A stretch of 64,000 nucleotides of DNA, from assembly GCF_902806685.2 (NCBI RefSeq), contig NC_048562.1, forward strand, positions 4,424,520 to 4,488,519, read 5' to 3'. Of this stretch, positions 30,590 to 40,778 are shown piece after piece (position 1 is the first letter of the stretch; each line of letters opens with the position of its first letter). The position numbers and the translations under genes are program-made. This DNA is from Maniola hyperantus. Its lineage: Eukaryota > Arthropoda > Insecta > Lepidoptera > Nymphalidae. The notes under the pieces were generated by a model that ran no database searches, was not told where the DNA came from, and saw only the letters and a list, made by a program, of their open reading frames with translations.

Positions 30590-30754
30590 GCCCGGTATCC
30601 ACCTAAGCGGAGCGGAGAGGAGATGGTACAGTAAACCAATCCGATTTTTTAAAAATAACGTGATAACTTTTTCACTTCATCTATTTTTAATCTGATTGGT
30701 CGGTTAAACGCATCTCCTCTCCTCTCCTCTCCGCTTAGGTGGATATCGGGCCTT
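30590..30754. mobile_element. MITE with GGCCC ends and TTA target duplication
   Basis: Arms GGCCCGGTATCCACCTAAGC... and ...GCTTAGGTGGATATCGGGCC are inverted over about 40 bp. The flanks share TTA and the empty SINE site reads CATTATG. A 3-bp TTA duplication fits PIF/Harbinger-type MITEs. Confidence 0.7.
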
Positions 30755-30831
30755 ATGAAGAACTCTCAGGCATTCAGGTTTCCTCACGATGTTTTCCTTC
30801 ACAGTTAAAGCAAGTGATATTTAACTGGGTA

Positions 30832-31090
30832 TTTGACTACATCAAAAATAAATTATTTCTCAGTGATTATTAAATAAAGGCTCTCCCAAAATACGTAAAA
30901 TCCACGTCCTCTGTTAGTTTTAAGTGTAATAACCATTTTAAATTATCGATTAAACTAAAAAAGTACTTCATTATGATGTGACGTCACATTCCAGTATCTC
31001 ATAGAAAATTGCATACTAAATGCGCGTTTTGACGTTTGATAAAAAGTTTACTGATTTGACTAGTTGTCAAATACCGTATTGCTTAAGTCG
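30832..31090. repeat. R5 dispersed repeat, copy 2, nested in the SINE
   Basis: Same ordered blocks as 15962-16215. Both sides carry a near-identical AGCAAGTGATATTTAANTG, suggesting a target duplication of about 19 bp. Confidence 0.6.
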
Positions 31091-31368
31091 CACAGCAAGT
31101 GATATTTAATTGCTTAAAACGCACACAACTGCGCAATTCAGAAGTGCATGCCCGGGATCGAACCCCCGACCTCCCGAATTGCAGGCCGACATCTTAACCA
31201 ATAAGCTATAACTTTTCTGCCGAGCACGTAACATGCCTGATGTATAATGTCATTGATAACAATATCCCAATACGGATCGCGTCTACATTTTTTAAATGCC
31301 ACAAACAAAACAGGTAAGTACTTCATCGTAGCAATGATTACGTAGACTTTCAATGTACACACTATACG

Positions 31369-31401
31369 TATAAAAGACCTCTGCAGCACCAGAAATGTAC
31401 A
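31369..31401 (+). promoter_or_regulatory. Q2 core promoter
   Basis: TATAAAA at 31369-31375 and ACAGT initiator with A at about 31401. Same layout and nearly the same sequence as Q1. Confidence 0.7.
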
Positions 31402-31435
31402 GTAGCTCTCGAGTAGTCTGACAAAGAAGTTCACG

Positions 31436-33280
31436 ATGAGATTCCTGGTAAGGCATCATTTAACTTATCTTGACATAACAAAAACCTAATTTTTCGAACG
31501 CGGGAAATTCAATCGTGAAAATAAACATCCTGCAATTATTGTGATAGAAAATTACACGGGATCATCAAAGAAAAATAGCCTAATTTTTGAAACGCGATTT
31601 TGAAATGCAAAGAGCTTAATCTATCCTAATACTAATATTATAAATGCGAAAGTGTGTTTGTCTGTCTGCTAGCTTTTCACGGCTCAACCGTTCAACCGAT
31701 TTTGACGAAATTTGGTATAGAGATAGCTTGCATCCTGGGCATACATAGGCTACTTTTTATTCAGGAAAATATGAGTTCCCACGGGATTTTAAAAATCTAA
31801 ATCCACGCGGACGAACTCGCGGGCATCAACTAGTAAGGAATTAATAAAGGCTTAGAAATTGAAATTGTTCTGTAGCTAGCCTGTATGGACTCATAAACAA
31901 TCCGTTACTTCCTAACTTTATAACATTATCAAATCTTATTCAATGTCAAAAAATTTGCGTAATTCTCTTTGTGTAATATTTTCAGGGTTCATATTATAAC
32001 GTATTTGTATATATGTACAGTAGGTATGCGACAGGTCGAGATGACAATCGAGGATGAAACGCCCCACACCCGTACAGCCCCCGCGCTAACTTGGTGCGTT
32101 GCGGGTGTGCGGGTCGTCCCCCTGCTTCATGCGCCGATTGCCATCCCGATCTGTCGCGGACTATATGTGAATTTCTTTATTCCACTATAACTTCTAAATG
32201 CCTTACACATATATCAACCCGAGTGACACTGGCTAAAGATTTTTTGAAATTCTCAAAAAAATTAAAATGGTAGATTTGATGCGCTTTTATGTGCAGGCTG
32301 AACAAGATGTTTTTGTAAACTTTTTAAATTACTTTTTTAATTATTTTAACAATTACTCTCTCAACAGATCGCTTTCGTTGCCCTCCTCGGCTATGCTTCG
32401 GCTAGCGCCATCTTAGCTCCCCTGGCATACGGCGCCAACGCTGGCGACGTCCAGGCGGCCATCATCGACGCGAATGTCGCGGCGCAAGACACCGCCCGCG
32501 CCATCGGAGAAGGCCAGGCCCGCGCAGCCGAAGCCGCCATCCAGTACAACGCTGAGGCAGTCCGTCAGGTAAACATTGACTCATACAAATACCAACGCGA
32601 CAGTCGTCGATATCACCGCGACTGTCATGGCACAAAACATCGTCCAATTCATTGGAGAAGGTCAAGCCCACACTTCCGAAGCTACTATCTAATACAACAT
32701 TAAGGCAGACCTCAAGGTCTTGTCTAAGGTGCTGCCTGAATCTAGCGGCTCCGTGCGGCACATTTGCTGTCGTCTGTTCACCTTATGAGGGTCTTCCAAC
32801 GCTGCACTTTACGGTGCGAGCGATGTCACCATTCTAGCACCTTGGGACCCCAAACTCTATCGGTTGTACGAACTATGTGCCCTGCCCATTGCCACTTCAG
32901 CTTCGCAATCCGTTGAGCTATGTCAGTTACTCGTGGCCATTTTACGGATCTCCTTATTTCTGATTTGATCACGTAAAGAAATTCCAAGTATAGCTCTTTA
33001 CATCACCCACTGAGTGACTCTGAGCTTAAATAGAACGATCAATGATCTCAGCATAGTTTCTCAACAGGTGGGCCTAAAATTACTACCTACTATAACGATA
33101 TTTTAATTCATCCAGGTCGCTGAAACCAACCGCAACATCAACCAGAACCTTGTTAACGCCCGCGCCGGTTATCTCGGTGCACCCCTCGCTTACGCCGGCG
33201 CTCCCCTGGCCTACGCTGGTGCTCCCCTTGGCGTAGCCGCCGCCTACGGTGCCTACCCCTACGGAATCCGCGCTTGGTAA
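31436..33280 (+). CDS. Q2: secreted Ala-rich structural (cuticle-like) protein, three exons
   Basis: Exons 31436-31447 (MRFL), 32368-32568 and 33116-33280, phase 0, give 125 residues. The signal peptide and exon 2 are almost the same as Q1 (differences include VY to AY and HIN to IID). Exon 3 lacks 30 residues of the Ala/Gln-rich helical stretch found in Q1 but keeps the APLAYAG repeats and the YPYGIRAW end. Promoter, splice sites and about 500 bp of 3' flank are conserved, so Q1 and Q2 are a tandem duplication with insertions since. Like Q1 it is probably an exported matrix or cuticle protein. Intron 1 contains a Helitron and a MITE; intron 2 contains one decayed exon 2 and an RTE fragment. 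Confidence 0.78.
31624..31833 (+). mobile_element. Helitron-type H2, complete, in Q2 intron 1
   Basis: TCCTAATACTAATATTATAA start and GACGAACTCGCGGGCATCAA then CTAG at 31830-31833, followed by T. 210 bp. Confidence 0.75.
32030..32153. mobile_element. GC-rich MITE in Q2 intron 1
   Basis: CGACAGGTCGAGATGACAAT ... CCCCACACCCG pairs with CGGGTGTGCGGG ... ATTGCCATCCCGATCTGTCG. Nearly the whole element is one hairpin. Confidence 0.6.
32621..32720 (+). pseudogene. Decayed exon-2 copy in Q2 intron 2
   Basis: ATTGGAGAAGGTCAAGCC, then TTCCGAAGCTACTATCTAAT (in-frame stop) and ACAACATTAAGGCAGACCTC. Same location as the decayed exons of Q1. Confidence 0.7.
32715..32998 (-). pseudogene. RTE-type LINE fragment in Q2 intron 2
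   Basis: Minus strand reads TTTACGTGATCAAATCAG, then AAGTGGCAATGGGCAGGGCA and TTTGGGGTCCCAAGGTGC. Frameshifted relic of the reverse transcriptase C-terminus. Confidence 0.65.
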
Positions 33281-33713
33281 ACTGGTTACCAGCCACCACT
33301 CACTAGCCAGTCGATCTATTCAGTGTTCCTAAACATTACTGTCACAATTAACATAATTAAATACAACTAGCCAGTTTATTAGGTAATGTTAATTAAGTAA
33401 ATATCGTATAAGAGTTGCCTCAACCGATTTATAATCCGTTGGGGATGTTCTCGTACAACTATTACTGATAACGGTACAAACTTAATCGGTAAGAGTCGAA
33501 ACCACCTCAGTATAACAAGGATAACCGAATTTCGCTCAACGGACTCAAAATACAAAGGTCTCATTCTGTAACTCTCTTTGTAAATAAGTGAATCTCATGC
33601 CATCACTGCCAAGTGCTGTAAATAAGCACCTAACATTTTTTTTACAAACCTCGGTTGTAATTTTTATTTTATTCTCTACTTTTTGCACACAACACCCGTC
33701 ACCCGTTTTCGTA

Positions 33714-33719
33714 AATAAA
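33714..33719 (+). terminator. Distal poly(A) signal of Q2
   Basis: AATAAA in the 3' flank conserved with Q1 (25317). Confidence 0.5.
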
Positions 33720-33835
33720 ATGTTTGTGGTAACGAAATGAACGTTGTTCTTATTATTTACCATTCCCTATCGAGCACATAACTACAGTTTAATCAAGTAT
33801 ATAATACACAATGGACAAGGGTATTACATACTTAA

Positions 33836-34242
33836 GGTGATTTGATAGACACGGCCGTGAAAATTCAAATTTTAGTTAGTTTTTCGAAAATAGTAGACTA
33901 ATCATACATGGAAGGCTTATGGTAATGAGTTTCGCACGCATAACATTTATGTATCTACATGTTTTTCCATAAAACTTTGTCAAAAATACTCATTTACTTC
34001 ATATTTGTGCAAATCTGGGAAAATTCAGAAAATTATCTTTCAGGAACAAATATGAAGTAAATGAGTATTTTTAACCAAAGTTTTTATGGAAAAACATGTA
34101 GATGCATAAATGGTATACGCGCAAAACTCATTAGTCATTACCATAAGCCTTCGATGTATGACAAGTCTACTATTTTCGAAAAACTAACTAAAATTTGAAT
34201 TTTCAAAAGTGTGCCATTTTGCGATCGACATTTAAATCTACT
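33836..34242. repeat. About 400-bp palindromic fold-back element
   Basis: Left arm 33864-34006 (AAATTCAAATTTTAGTTAGT, ATGGAAGGCTTATGGTAATG, ACATGTTTTTCCATAAAACT, TACTCATTTACTTCATATTT) is answered in reverse complement by 34043-34204, around a loop of about 36 bp. The outer parts are looser. No coding potential. Confidence 0.75.
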
Positions 34243-34363
34243 CGTACGAGACGTCTTTGCTCAATGTTTCACGATTGAAACCTGAAATTGTTTAAAAAGG
34301 TGTTTATTTCATGGAGGACAACTTAAACCAAGAGCCGTGATAAAAAAGGGATTCCCTCATTAA

Positions 34364-34762
34364 CCGACTTCCAAAAAACCGGCCAAGTGCGAATCAGACT
34401 CGCGCACTGAGGGTTGCGTAGTACAATCGTATTTTATCGAAATTTTGCACGATAAATCAAAATTTTGAAGTTACAGGGGGTGGGGACACATTTTACCACT
34501 TTGGAATCGTCTCTCGCGCAAACTATTCATTTTAGAAAATAATGATATTAGAAATCTCAATATCATTTTTAAAGACCTATCCATAGATATTCCACACGTA
34601 TGGGTTTAATGAAAAAAATTTTTTTGAGTTTCAGTTCTAAGTATGGGGAACCCCAAAATTTATCGTTTTTTTTCTATTTTCGTGTAAAAATCTTAATGCG
34701 GTTCACAGAATACATCTACTTACCAAGTTTCAATAGTATAGCTCCTATAGTTTCGGAAAAAA
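34364..34762 (-). repeat. Long variant of family R, left part
   Basis: Starts AAAACCGGCCAAGTGCGAAT like family R, then differs (GGGGGTGGGGACACATTTTA). It is interrupted at 34762 by the Jockey element and resumes at 39848, ending GGCTACGTAACCCTAAAAA at about 40030. Confidence 0.65.
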
Positions 34763-35044
34763 TTTTTTTTTTTTTTTTTTTTTTTTGTCGTAAAGCACTG
34801 TCACCAGTACTTTACTACAATTACAATCTAGCCTATGAAAGAGGCTAATAAGCAATATTATATTAACCTAAACTTATAAACGTACTTATACCTAAGAATC
34901 TGTCCATTGACTTAGCTTAGTTTATAGTTAAGATACCTTATTGGAAGACACTTTGTTCTTGTGTTCTTTAAATTGCACTAGCACTATGCTTTCACTTTGT
35001 TCGTGTGATCTTTGATTTGCACTAGCACTACACTTTCACTATAA

Positions 35045-38000
35045 CTACACTAGCTCAAAAGGCTTAGTCCTCTTAAGTCTACGTATTAGGTCTGTGTTGT
35101 CGAGGAGCTGGATAGCCTCGACGTTAACATGTTCATGGAGCCTACGTTCGTGGGATTTAGCGTGTTTGCTAATAGCTGTGTCCACGAAGCCCATTTGGAG
35201 ATCGCGATGAATGTCTACATTCCTGACGTACCAGGGTGCATTGACGATACCCCTAAGCACTTTATTTTGGAATCGCTGAATTATTAGTAAATTGGTCTTT
35301 CTGGTACAGCCCCACAACTGGATACCATAAGTCCACACTGGCATTAGGACTTGTTTGTATAATAGTATCTTATTTTTAGTTGACAGTGATGAGTTTCTGC
35401 CTATGAGCCAGTACAATTTTTTGTACCGTAACTCTAGCTCTTCTTTTTTCTTCTTGACATGTGCTTTCCAGCGTAGCTTACTGTCAAGAGTCATTCCAAG
35501 ATATTTTGCCGTGTTAGCATAGGGTATCTTTTGTTGGTCAATATAAATGGGATAATATTTTGGTATTTTATTAGTAAAATCAATATGGGCAGACTTGGAA
35601 TCGTTAAGTCTTATTCTCCATTTTTTCGTCCATTTATGTAGTTCATTTAGAGCTATTTGAACTTTTCCCGATGCCTCCTGGTGAGTATTACCCACAGCTA
35701 TGATAGCAGTATCATCGGCAAAAGTAGCGATGGTATTGTGATCGGGTTGTGGAAGATCACACGTGTACAGGAGATAAAGGACAGGTCCCAGAACGCTTCC
35801 TTGAGGTACTCCAGCTTTGATCACCTTGAGTTTGGAGTAAGCTTCCTCTTGCCTCACTCGAAATACTCTATCAGATATATATGATTCTAATATGTTTGCA
35901 AATGGTTGAGGAAGTAATACTTTAAGTTTCTGAACAAGACCTTCATGCCAGACTTTATCAAAGGCTTGTGCTACATCAAGAAATACGGTTGAACAGACTT
36001 TCTTTTCTTCTAGTGTTCTTTCAATTATATTTGTTATTCTGTGTACTTGATCGATTGTCGAGTGCTTTTCCCTGAATCCAAACTGATGGTCAGGAATCAG
36101 ATTTTTCTCATCTAATATAGGTTTCAATCTGCTGAGCAGTAGCTTCTCAAAAAGTTTTGAGATAATTGGTAGCAGAGAAATTGGTCTGTATGATGTAACC
36201 TCATTTGGTGGTTTGCCTGGTTTGGCAATCATAATTACTTCTGCAACTTTCCACAAATCAGGGACGTGCTTAATTCTAAATGCTGCATTAATCAGCGTCG
36301 TTAATTTTACGATTCCTTTTTTTGGAAGGTTTCGCAGGATTTCTGTAGTAATAAACTGAGGACTTGCGTGATAACCGCGATATAGAACGCGAAAGGAGGG
36401 CTCTGGCTGTTCGGTGTAATATGCTCGCACGTCGGTTTGCACGGTGCAGTCCTGAGGCGAAGCTGACGCTGTTTAGAGCATATTGTCGATGCTTCTACAC
36501 GTGTCAGCTTTGGTTCAACGCCACGAAAAGTGCACGTAGCAGCATCAGAGTGCAGTATAATAACGCATACCGCATTCTGATGAAACTGCCTAAATACTGC
36601 AGTGCGTCGGGCATGTTTGCTGACGCCAGAGTGCCCGATTATTTCGCGGTTGTTAGATCTCGTGTTGCGGCATTTTGGTCCCGCATCCGCGATTCTCAAA
36701 ACGAGGTCCTCAGGGTATGCTCTGAGTGCCCTGAGAATCCCATACTGAAGTACTGGCTTGCCGTACATCGTGACAATAACCGTAAATAAAGTACGAACCT
36801 CCTATTTGGGGGCAATCTTTAATTTTAATTTAATTTAAATTTTATTATTGTATACTTTATTATTTTCTTTTTATTATTATTATTTTTAACAATTGTACAT
36901 TTGTATTTGTATTTACTTTTATGTATGTCCAAATGGGTTCAAGTTGCCTAAATAAATGACTATTTTATTATTATTATTTTTTTTTTATAATAAGATCATA
37001 TCCTGGAGTTTTTTTTAAGTTCAGTTTATTAATCATACTGAGTATTTCCTTTGGCGTTACTAGTTTAATGGGAGAGTTTTCTTGATTTGTTTCCATCGTA
37101 GAAAAATCAATGTGCTCTCCTTCGTTTGGTTGAAATATTTTTTCGAGATGTTCTGCAAATCTTTTAGCTTTTTGCTCACTATTTCTTGCCCACATTCCAT
37201 TTTCTTCTTTAATTGGAGGAATATGCATACATGGTCTTTTTAAATTCCTAGTTGCTTTCCAAAGTGAATATTCGGTACTCCTTTCACTCGTGAGGCTTTG
37301 GAGATAACTGTAGGTTGACGAATCATTAAAGTTTTTGATTTGTTTCTTTAGTGCCTTAGTCAAGTAATTCAGCAACCTTTTATCAAGTGGAGATCTTGAA
37401 TGATGCCACTTTTTTCTTTGCCTTCTCTTTTCAATGATGAGTTCAAGGATATTTTTGGGATAAGCAACCACTCCTTGGGGCTTTTTCCTAAGCTTTGGTG
37501 TATTATTCCAAGCAGCCAGCTGAATATCTAATACAAATTTTCTTACTTCTTCGTTCAGTTGTTCCGAGTTTTTAAGCGGCACATTTAAGTTAATATTGTT
37601 AGTCAAATCCATTTTGAAGCTGTCCCAGTCTGTATTTTTGTTTACAAGACCAGGATAGGTTTCTTTATATATGATTGTGTCACTTAGCGTTAAGAGAATA
37701 GGAGAATGATCTGAATTCATGTCGAACATTTCATCAATGTCTAGATATTTTGTTGATATGTTTTTATAAATAAAAAAGTCAATTAGGTCTGGTATTTTCA
37801 TCGTATCTGTAGGCCAGTAGGTAGGCTTACCTGTACTTATTACATCGCATTTTAAATCTTTAATGGCACTTAAGAGTTCTCTACCTTTTGTAGTAGTCAA
37901 TCTGGAGCCCCAAAAGGTATTTTTCGCGTTAAAGTCACCTCCAATAATAAATCTATGTCCAATTTTCTCGAGGAAGTTCACATAATATTCTTTTGAAATT

Positions 38001-38344
38001 GAATGCCTTGGGGGACTATATATAGCTACTACCGAAAATTCGTATTTTGTAGTTTTGACCTTCACAGCTACTGCCTGAATTTCCTGTTCCTCATATTGGA
38101 ATTCTTGATAATGGTACAAATTTTCTTTAATTAAGATGGCACTGCCGCCTCTCGCTGTATTATTTGGGTGTATGGCATGGTACACTTTATAACTGTTAAA
38201 TTTAATAAACGATTGCTTAGTAAAATGTGTCTCAGATATTAGACAAATATCAATCTTTAGTGTATCAAGGACTACTTGTAGCTCTTGTTGATGTTGTAGT
38301 AGTCCGTTTGAGTTCCATGCAAATATTTTAAGCTTATTATTCAT
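35045..38344 (-). pseudogene. Jockey ORF2: endonuclease and reverse transcriptase, split by an insertion
   Basis: The N-terminal part (38344-36974) is an apurinic-type endonuclease: IFAWNSNGLL, LISETHF, IGGDFNAKN and MNSDHSPILL are the conserved catalytic blocks. The C-terminal part (36354-35045) is the reverse transcriptase: SYRPISLLPIISKLFEKLLL, FLDVAQAFDKVWHEG, AGVPQGSVLGPVLYLLYTCD and the catalytic TFADDTAII. The role is nicking target DNA and copying the element RNA. The start codon overlaps the ORF1 stop as ATGA. The 639-bp interruption (insertion plus target duplication) is a multiple of three, so both parts share one frame and no other stop or frameshift is seen. Inactive as it stands. 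Confidence 0.85.
36355..36987 (+). mobile_element. 5'-truncated LINE inserted into Jockey ORF2
   Basis: Lies between two copies of TAATAA (36349-36354 and 36988-36993). The frame 36364-36789 ends a reverse transcriptase: ERERRALAVRCNMLARRFAR, LFRAYCRCFYTCQLW and VQYNNAYRILMKLPKYCSAS. A 3' UTR of about 170 bp ends in a TTATTATTATT and T-rich tail. Clade not assigned. Confidence 0.75.
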
Positions 38345-39690
38345 TTTTTCGGCTTATTGGTAGCCTTATTAGCGCCACTTTCAAGTTTTTGCAATCTTTC
38401 GTCAAACGAGGACATGTATTTGAGAATTTCATCTAGTTTGCTCTCCATATTTCCCTGGGGCAGTTTTGTGCTTGGCAAATTTCTAGAGACTTTTTGAGCA
38501 TAAGTTTGATGTTCACTTTTGTTCGTGTCTTCATTAGTTTTAATTATATGGGAATTAGTAGATTTCTCAGGTTTCGATGAACGCTGAGGATAAGATGAGG
38601 ATGATTTTGATGATTTTTTAAGATTCTTATTTTTTAGGATCTGCATTTCTTTGGCAACCATGCAACCCCGATAGTTAGCAGGGTGCGCTTCACCGCAGTG
38701 TAAGCATTTGGGTTTTTCTTCTGCTGGCTTAGTGCGGTCTCGAGTCAGATGTTTTCCTGTACATTTTACACACCTGGCCTCTCTGGCACAGTATTTCTGC
38801 GTGTGACCATATGCTTGGCATTTTTTACACTGACGTACCAGTTTTGATGTTTTGATAGGGTGAATTTCAACTTTACACCCTAGAATGTGTTTAATGTCAT
38901 AAATTTTATTTATATCTTCTACATTATTAAATGTTAGAGTAAACATATTAAGCGGCTCTTTATTCTGCCATCTTAGTTTGTTCACTGCATTTTCTATTTT
39001 ATAACCCTTGCTTTGAAGGTCTTCAATTATTCTTTTGGGCTGGCATGAGGCAGGCAATTTTTTAGCCATAACACGAATAGGTCTTTCTTGTTTATTCTCA
39101 TAGGAATGCCACAGAAATTGATTTTGAGTTAAGATTTTCGTCAAGGATCGGTAGGTGTCCTCATTGGTAACGTTTATTTTGACATTCTTTGCGTTCATCA
39201 TTTTTAATGTAAAATCTGATGAGGCTTCGGGAAGATTTCCTGACAGTAAGTCAAAAAATGTTTGATAGTTTTCCACACCGGACACCATTATAGGCGGGGG
39301 TAGTGGTACTTTCTTAGTTTTCTTTTTTTCATTTTTACGCGTTTCTGTGTTTGACGTTTCGAATTCTCTACTCTGTGACAGAATGGGTGACGTGCTTAGT
39401 TTCCTTTTTTTCCTACTCTTCACTCTTATCCATTCTGTTTCTTGCGCAAGTTCCTCTTCGTCCGTATGATATTCAGCAGATGGACCCGAACTTTCTTTGT
39501 ATCCGGACGTATCCATTGGGTTGTTATCCTTATTAGAAAGGAGCTTAATTTGTTTTTGGAGCTCCAAAATTTGCTGCTCCATTTTTTTAGTTATAAGCTG
39601 GAGTTTTTCATTTTCAGCTTTTTTTTCTGTAAATGCGTTAAAAAGCAAGCGCTCATTTTCCGTTTTTAATTCTATTTTTATATCGGCCAT
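38341..39690 (-). CDS. Jockey ORF1: nucleic-acid-binding protein with zinc knuckles
   Basis: The ATG is at 39690 (MADIKIELKTENERLL); upstream in-frame codons have no other ATG. 449 residues. A Lys/Glu-rich coiled-coil N-terminus (about residues 1-55) is followed by a basic stretch and an RNA-binding-like middle region. Then come cysteine knuckles: CKKCQAYGHTQKYC, CVKCTGKHLTRDR and CLHCGEAHPANYRGC. Such proteins package LINE RNA and act as chaperones. A Lys/Ser-rich tail ends LEKLESG-like and NKPKK. The stop overlaps the ORF2 start. The frame is intact, indicating a young copy. Confidence 0.85.
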   Translation of the reverse strand: MADIKIELKTENERLLFNAFTEKKAENEKLQLITKKMEQQILELQKQIKLLSNKDNNPMDTSGYKESSGPSAEYHTDEEELAQETEWIRVKSRKKRKLSTSPILSQSREFETSNTETRKNEKKKTKKVPLPPPIMVSGVENYQTFFDLLSGNLPEASSDFTLKMMNAKNVKINVTNEDTYRSLTKILTQNQFLWHSYENKQERPIRVMAKKLPASCQPKRIIEDLQSKGYKIENAVNKLRWQNKEPLNMFTLTFNNVEDINKIYDIKHILGCKVEIHPIKTSKLVRQCKKCQAYGHTQKYCAREARCVKCTGKHLTRDRTKPAEEKPKCLHCGEAHPANYRGCMVAKEMQILKNKNLKKSSKSSSSYPQRSSKPEKSTNSHIIKTNEDTNKSEHQTYAQKVSRNLPSTKLPQGNMESKLDEILKYMSSFDERLQKLESGANKATNKPKK

Positions 39691-39847
39691 AGTTGCAGGA
39701 ACCAAGTAGTATAGCGATGATTATTTATTTTATAATAAACCTGACGCGACGAAACGCGGAACTAGGTCATTTTGGCTCACGCACGGCCGCGGCGACGGTC
39801 GGATCGCGGCGTCAGCAGTTTTCGCTGTTATTGCGGTAAAGACACGG

Positions 39848-40030
39848 TCGGAAAAAAGTGGCTGTGACATACGGACGGACAGACCTGAATCTGAATGCAT
39901 TCAGATACAATATGTATGTGTACTTATGGGCTATTATATAGATATTACTTAGGTCACACTGTACAAGACAGACAGACATGACGAATCTACAAGGGTTCCG
40001 TTTTTTGCCATTCGGCTACGTAACCCTAAA
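39848..40030 (-). repeat. Long variant of family R, right part
   Basis: Continues the repeat broken by Jockey: GTGGCTGTGACATACGGACG, then GGGTTCCGTTTTTTGCC to TAACCCTAAAAA. Confidence 0.6.
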
Positions 40031-40060
40031 AAGTAGGAGGTTCTCAATTCATCGGGATCT

Positions 40061-40438
40061 TTTTAGGATTCCGTACCTCAAAAGAAAAAACGGAACCCTT
40101 ATAGGATCACTTTGTTGCCTGTCTGTCTGTCTGTCGGTCTGTCAAGAAACCTACAGGGTACTTCTCGTTGACCTACCAAACTGTGAATTTGTGGTAACAT
40201 TACACAAAAAAAATTAAATTGTCGTCATGAATTAATAATTAGTATTTAAAATTTTCGAAGTAAGATAATTATATCAAGTGGGGTATCATATGAAAGGGCT
40301 TTACCTGTGCATTCTAAAACAGATTTTTATTTATTTTTATGCATCATAGTTTTTGAATTATCGTGCAAAATGTCGAAAAAATACGACTGTAGTACGGAAA
40401 CCTCGGTGCGCGAGCCTGACTCGCACTTGGCCGGTTTT
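40061..40438 (+). repeat. Family R dispersed repeat, copy 9
   Basis: TTTTAGGATTCCGTACCTC to CTTGGCCGGTTTTTA, with a deletion after CTCGTTGACCTA. Confidence 0.8.
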
Positions 40439-40519
40439 TATTTTATTTGAATACTAATCAATCAAACCCAATGACATTTTGTAGACACCTAGGTCTACTC
40501 ATATCTGTGTATATCTTTG

Positions 40520-40720
40520 GCTGAGTTTGTTGTGGGCTCTTCTCAGACCTGGGCACGTTTGGAACGCTCGTAGCTTTAGTTTTAAGTTTACGTGATTAAC
40601 TATCGCCACTACATCATTGTACTGCAAATTCAGCAAGTGACAAACAGAAAGTGTGTACAATAATAACCAATCTGCATAAATGATTTGCGTATGAGTAGGT
40701 ACATATGAGTAGTTTTTAAT
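40520..40720 (+). mobile_element. LINE 3' UTR fragment
   Basis: GAGTTTGTTGTGGGCTCTTC, then GTAGCTTTAGTTTTAAGTTT, as at 4781. The tail is missing. Confidence 0.55.
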
Positions 40721-40778
40721 CATAAATCACGGTATGCAAAGTTATGGTAGTGAGAAATAAAATTGTAAACAAGATGCA

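Larger units (their letters stand above)
30453..31225 (-). mobile_element. SINE-1 split by two nested insertions
   Basis: Left part ATCATCATCATGATCAACCC to ACACCTTTGACCAT, then a MITE, then ATGAAGAACTCTCAGGCATT to AGCAAGTGATATTTAA, then an R5 repeat, then the tRNA-like head ending near 31215. Removing the inserts gives one SINE-1 in correct order. Confidence 0.75.
34763..39847 (-). mobile_element. Full-length Jockey-type LINE with 10-bp target duplication
   Basis: On the minus strand it begins near 39847, has a GC-rich 5' UTR, ORF1 (39690-38341), ORF2 (38344-35045, interrupted) and a poly(A) of about 24 (34786-34763). TCGGAAAAAA occurs at 34753-34762 and at 39848-39857, the target duplication. 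Without the 633-bp inner insertion and its duplicated 6 bp the element is about 4.45 kb, normal for Jockey. Confidence 0.88.

Noticed and set aside
34600..34848. 82-codon Phe-rich frame
   Set aside because: Reads the T-run of the Jockey poly(A) tail on the other strand.
36364..36789. 141-codon frame as a host gene
   Set aside because: It is the C-terminal end of a LINE reverse transcriptase bounded by a TAATAA target duplication.
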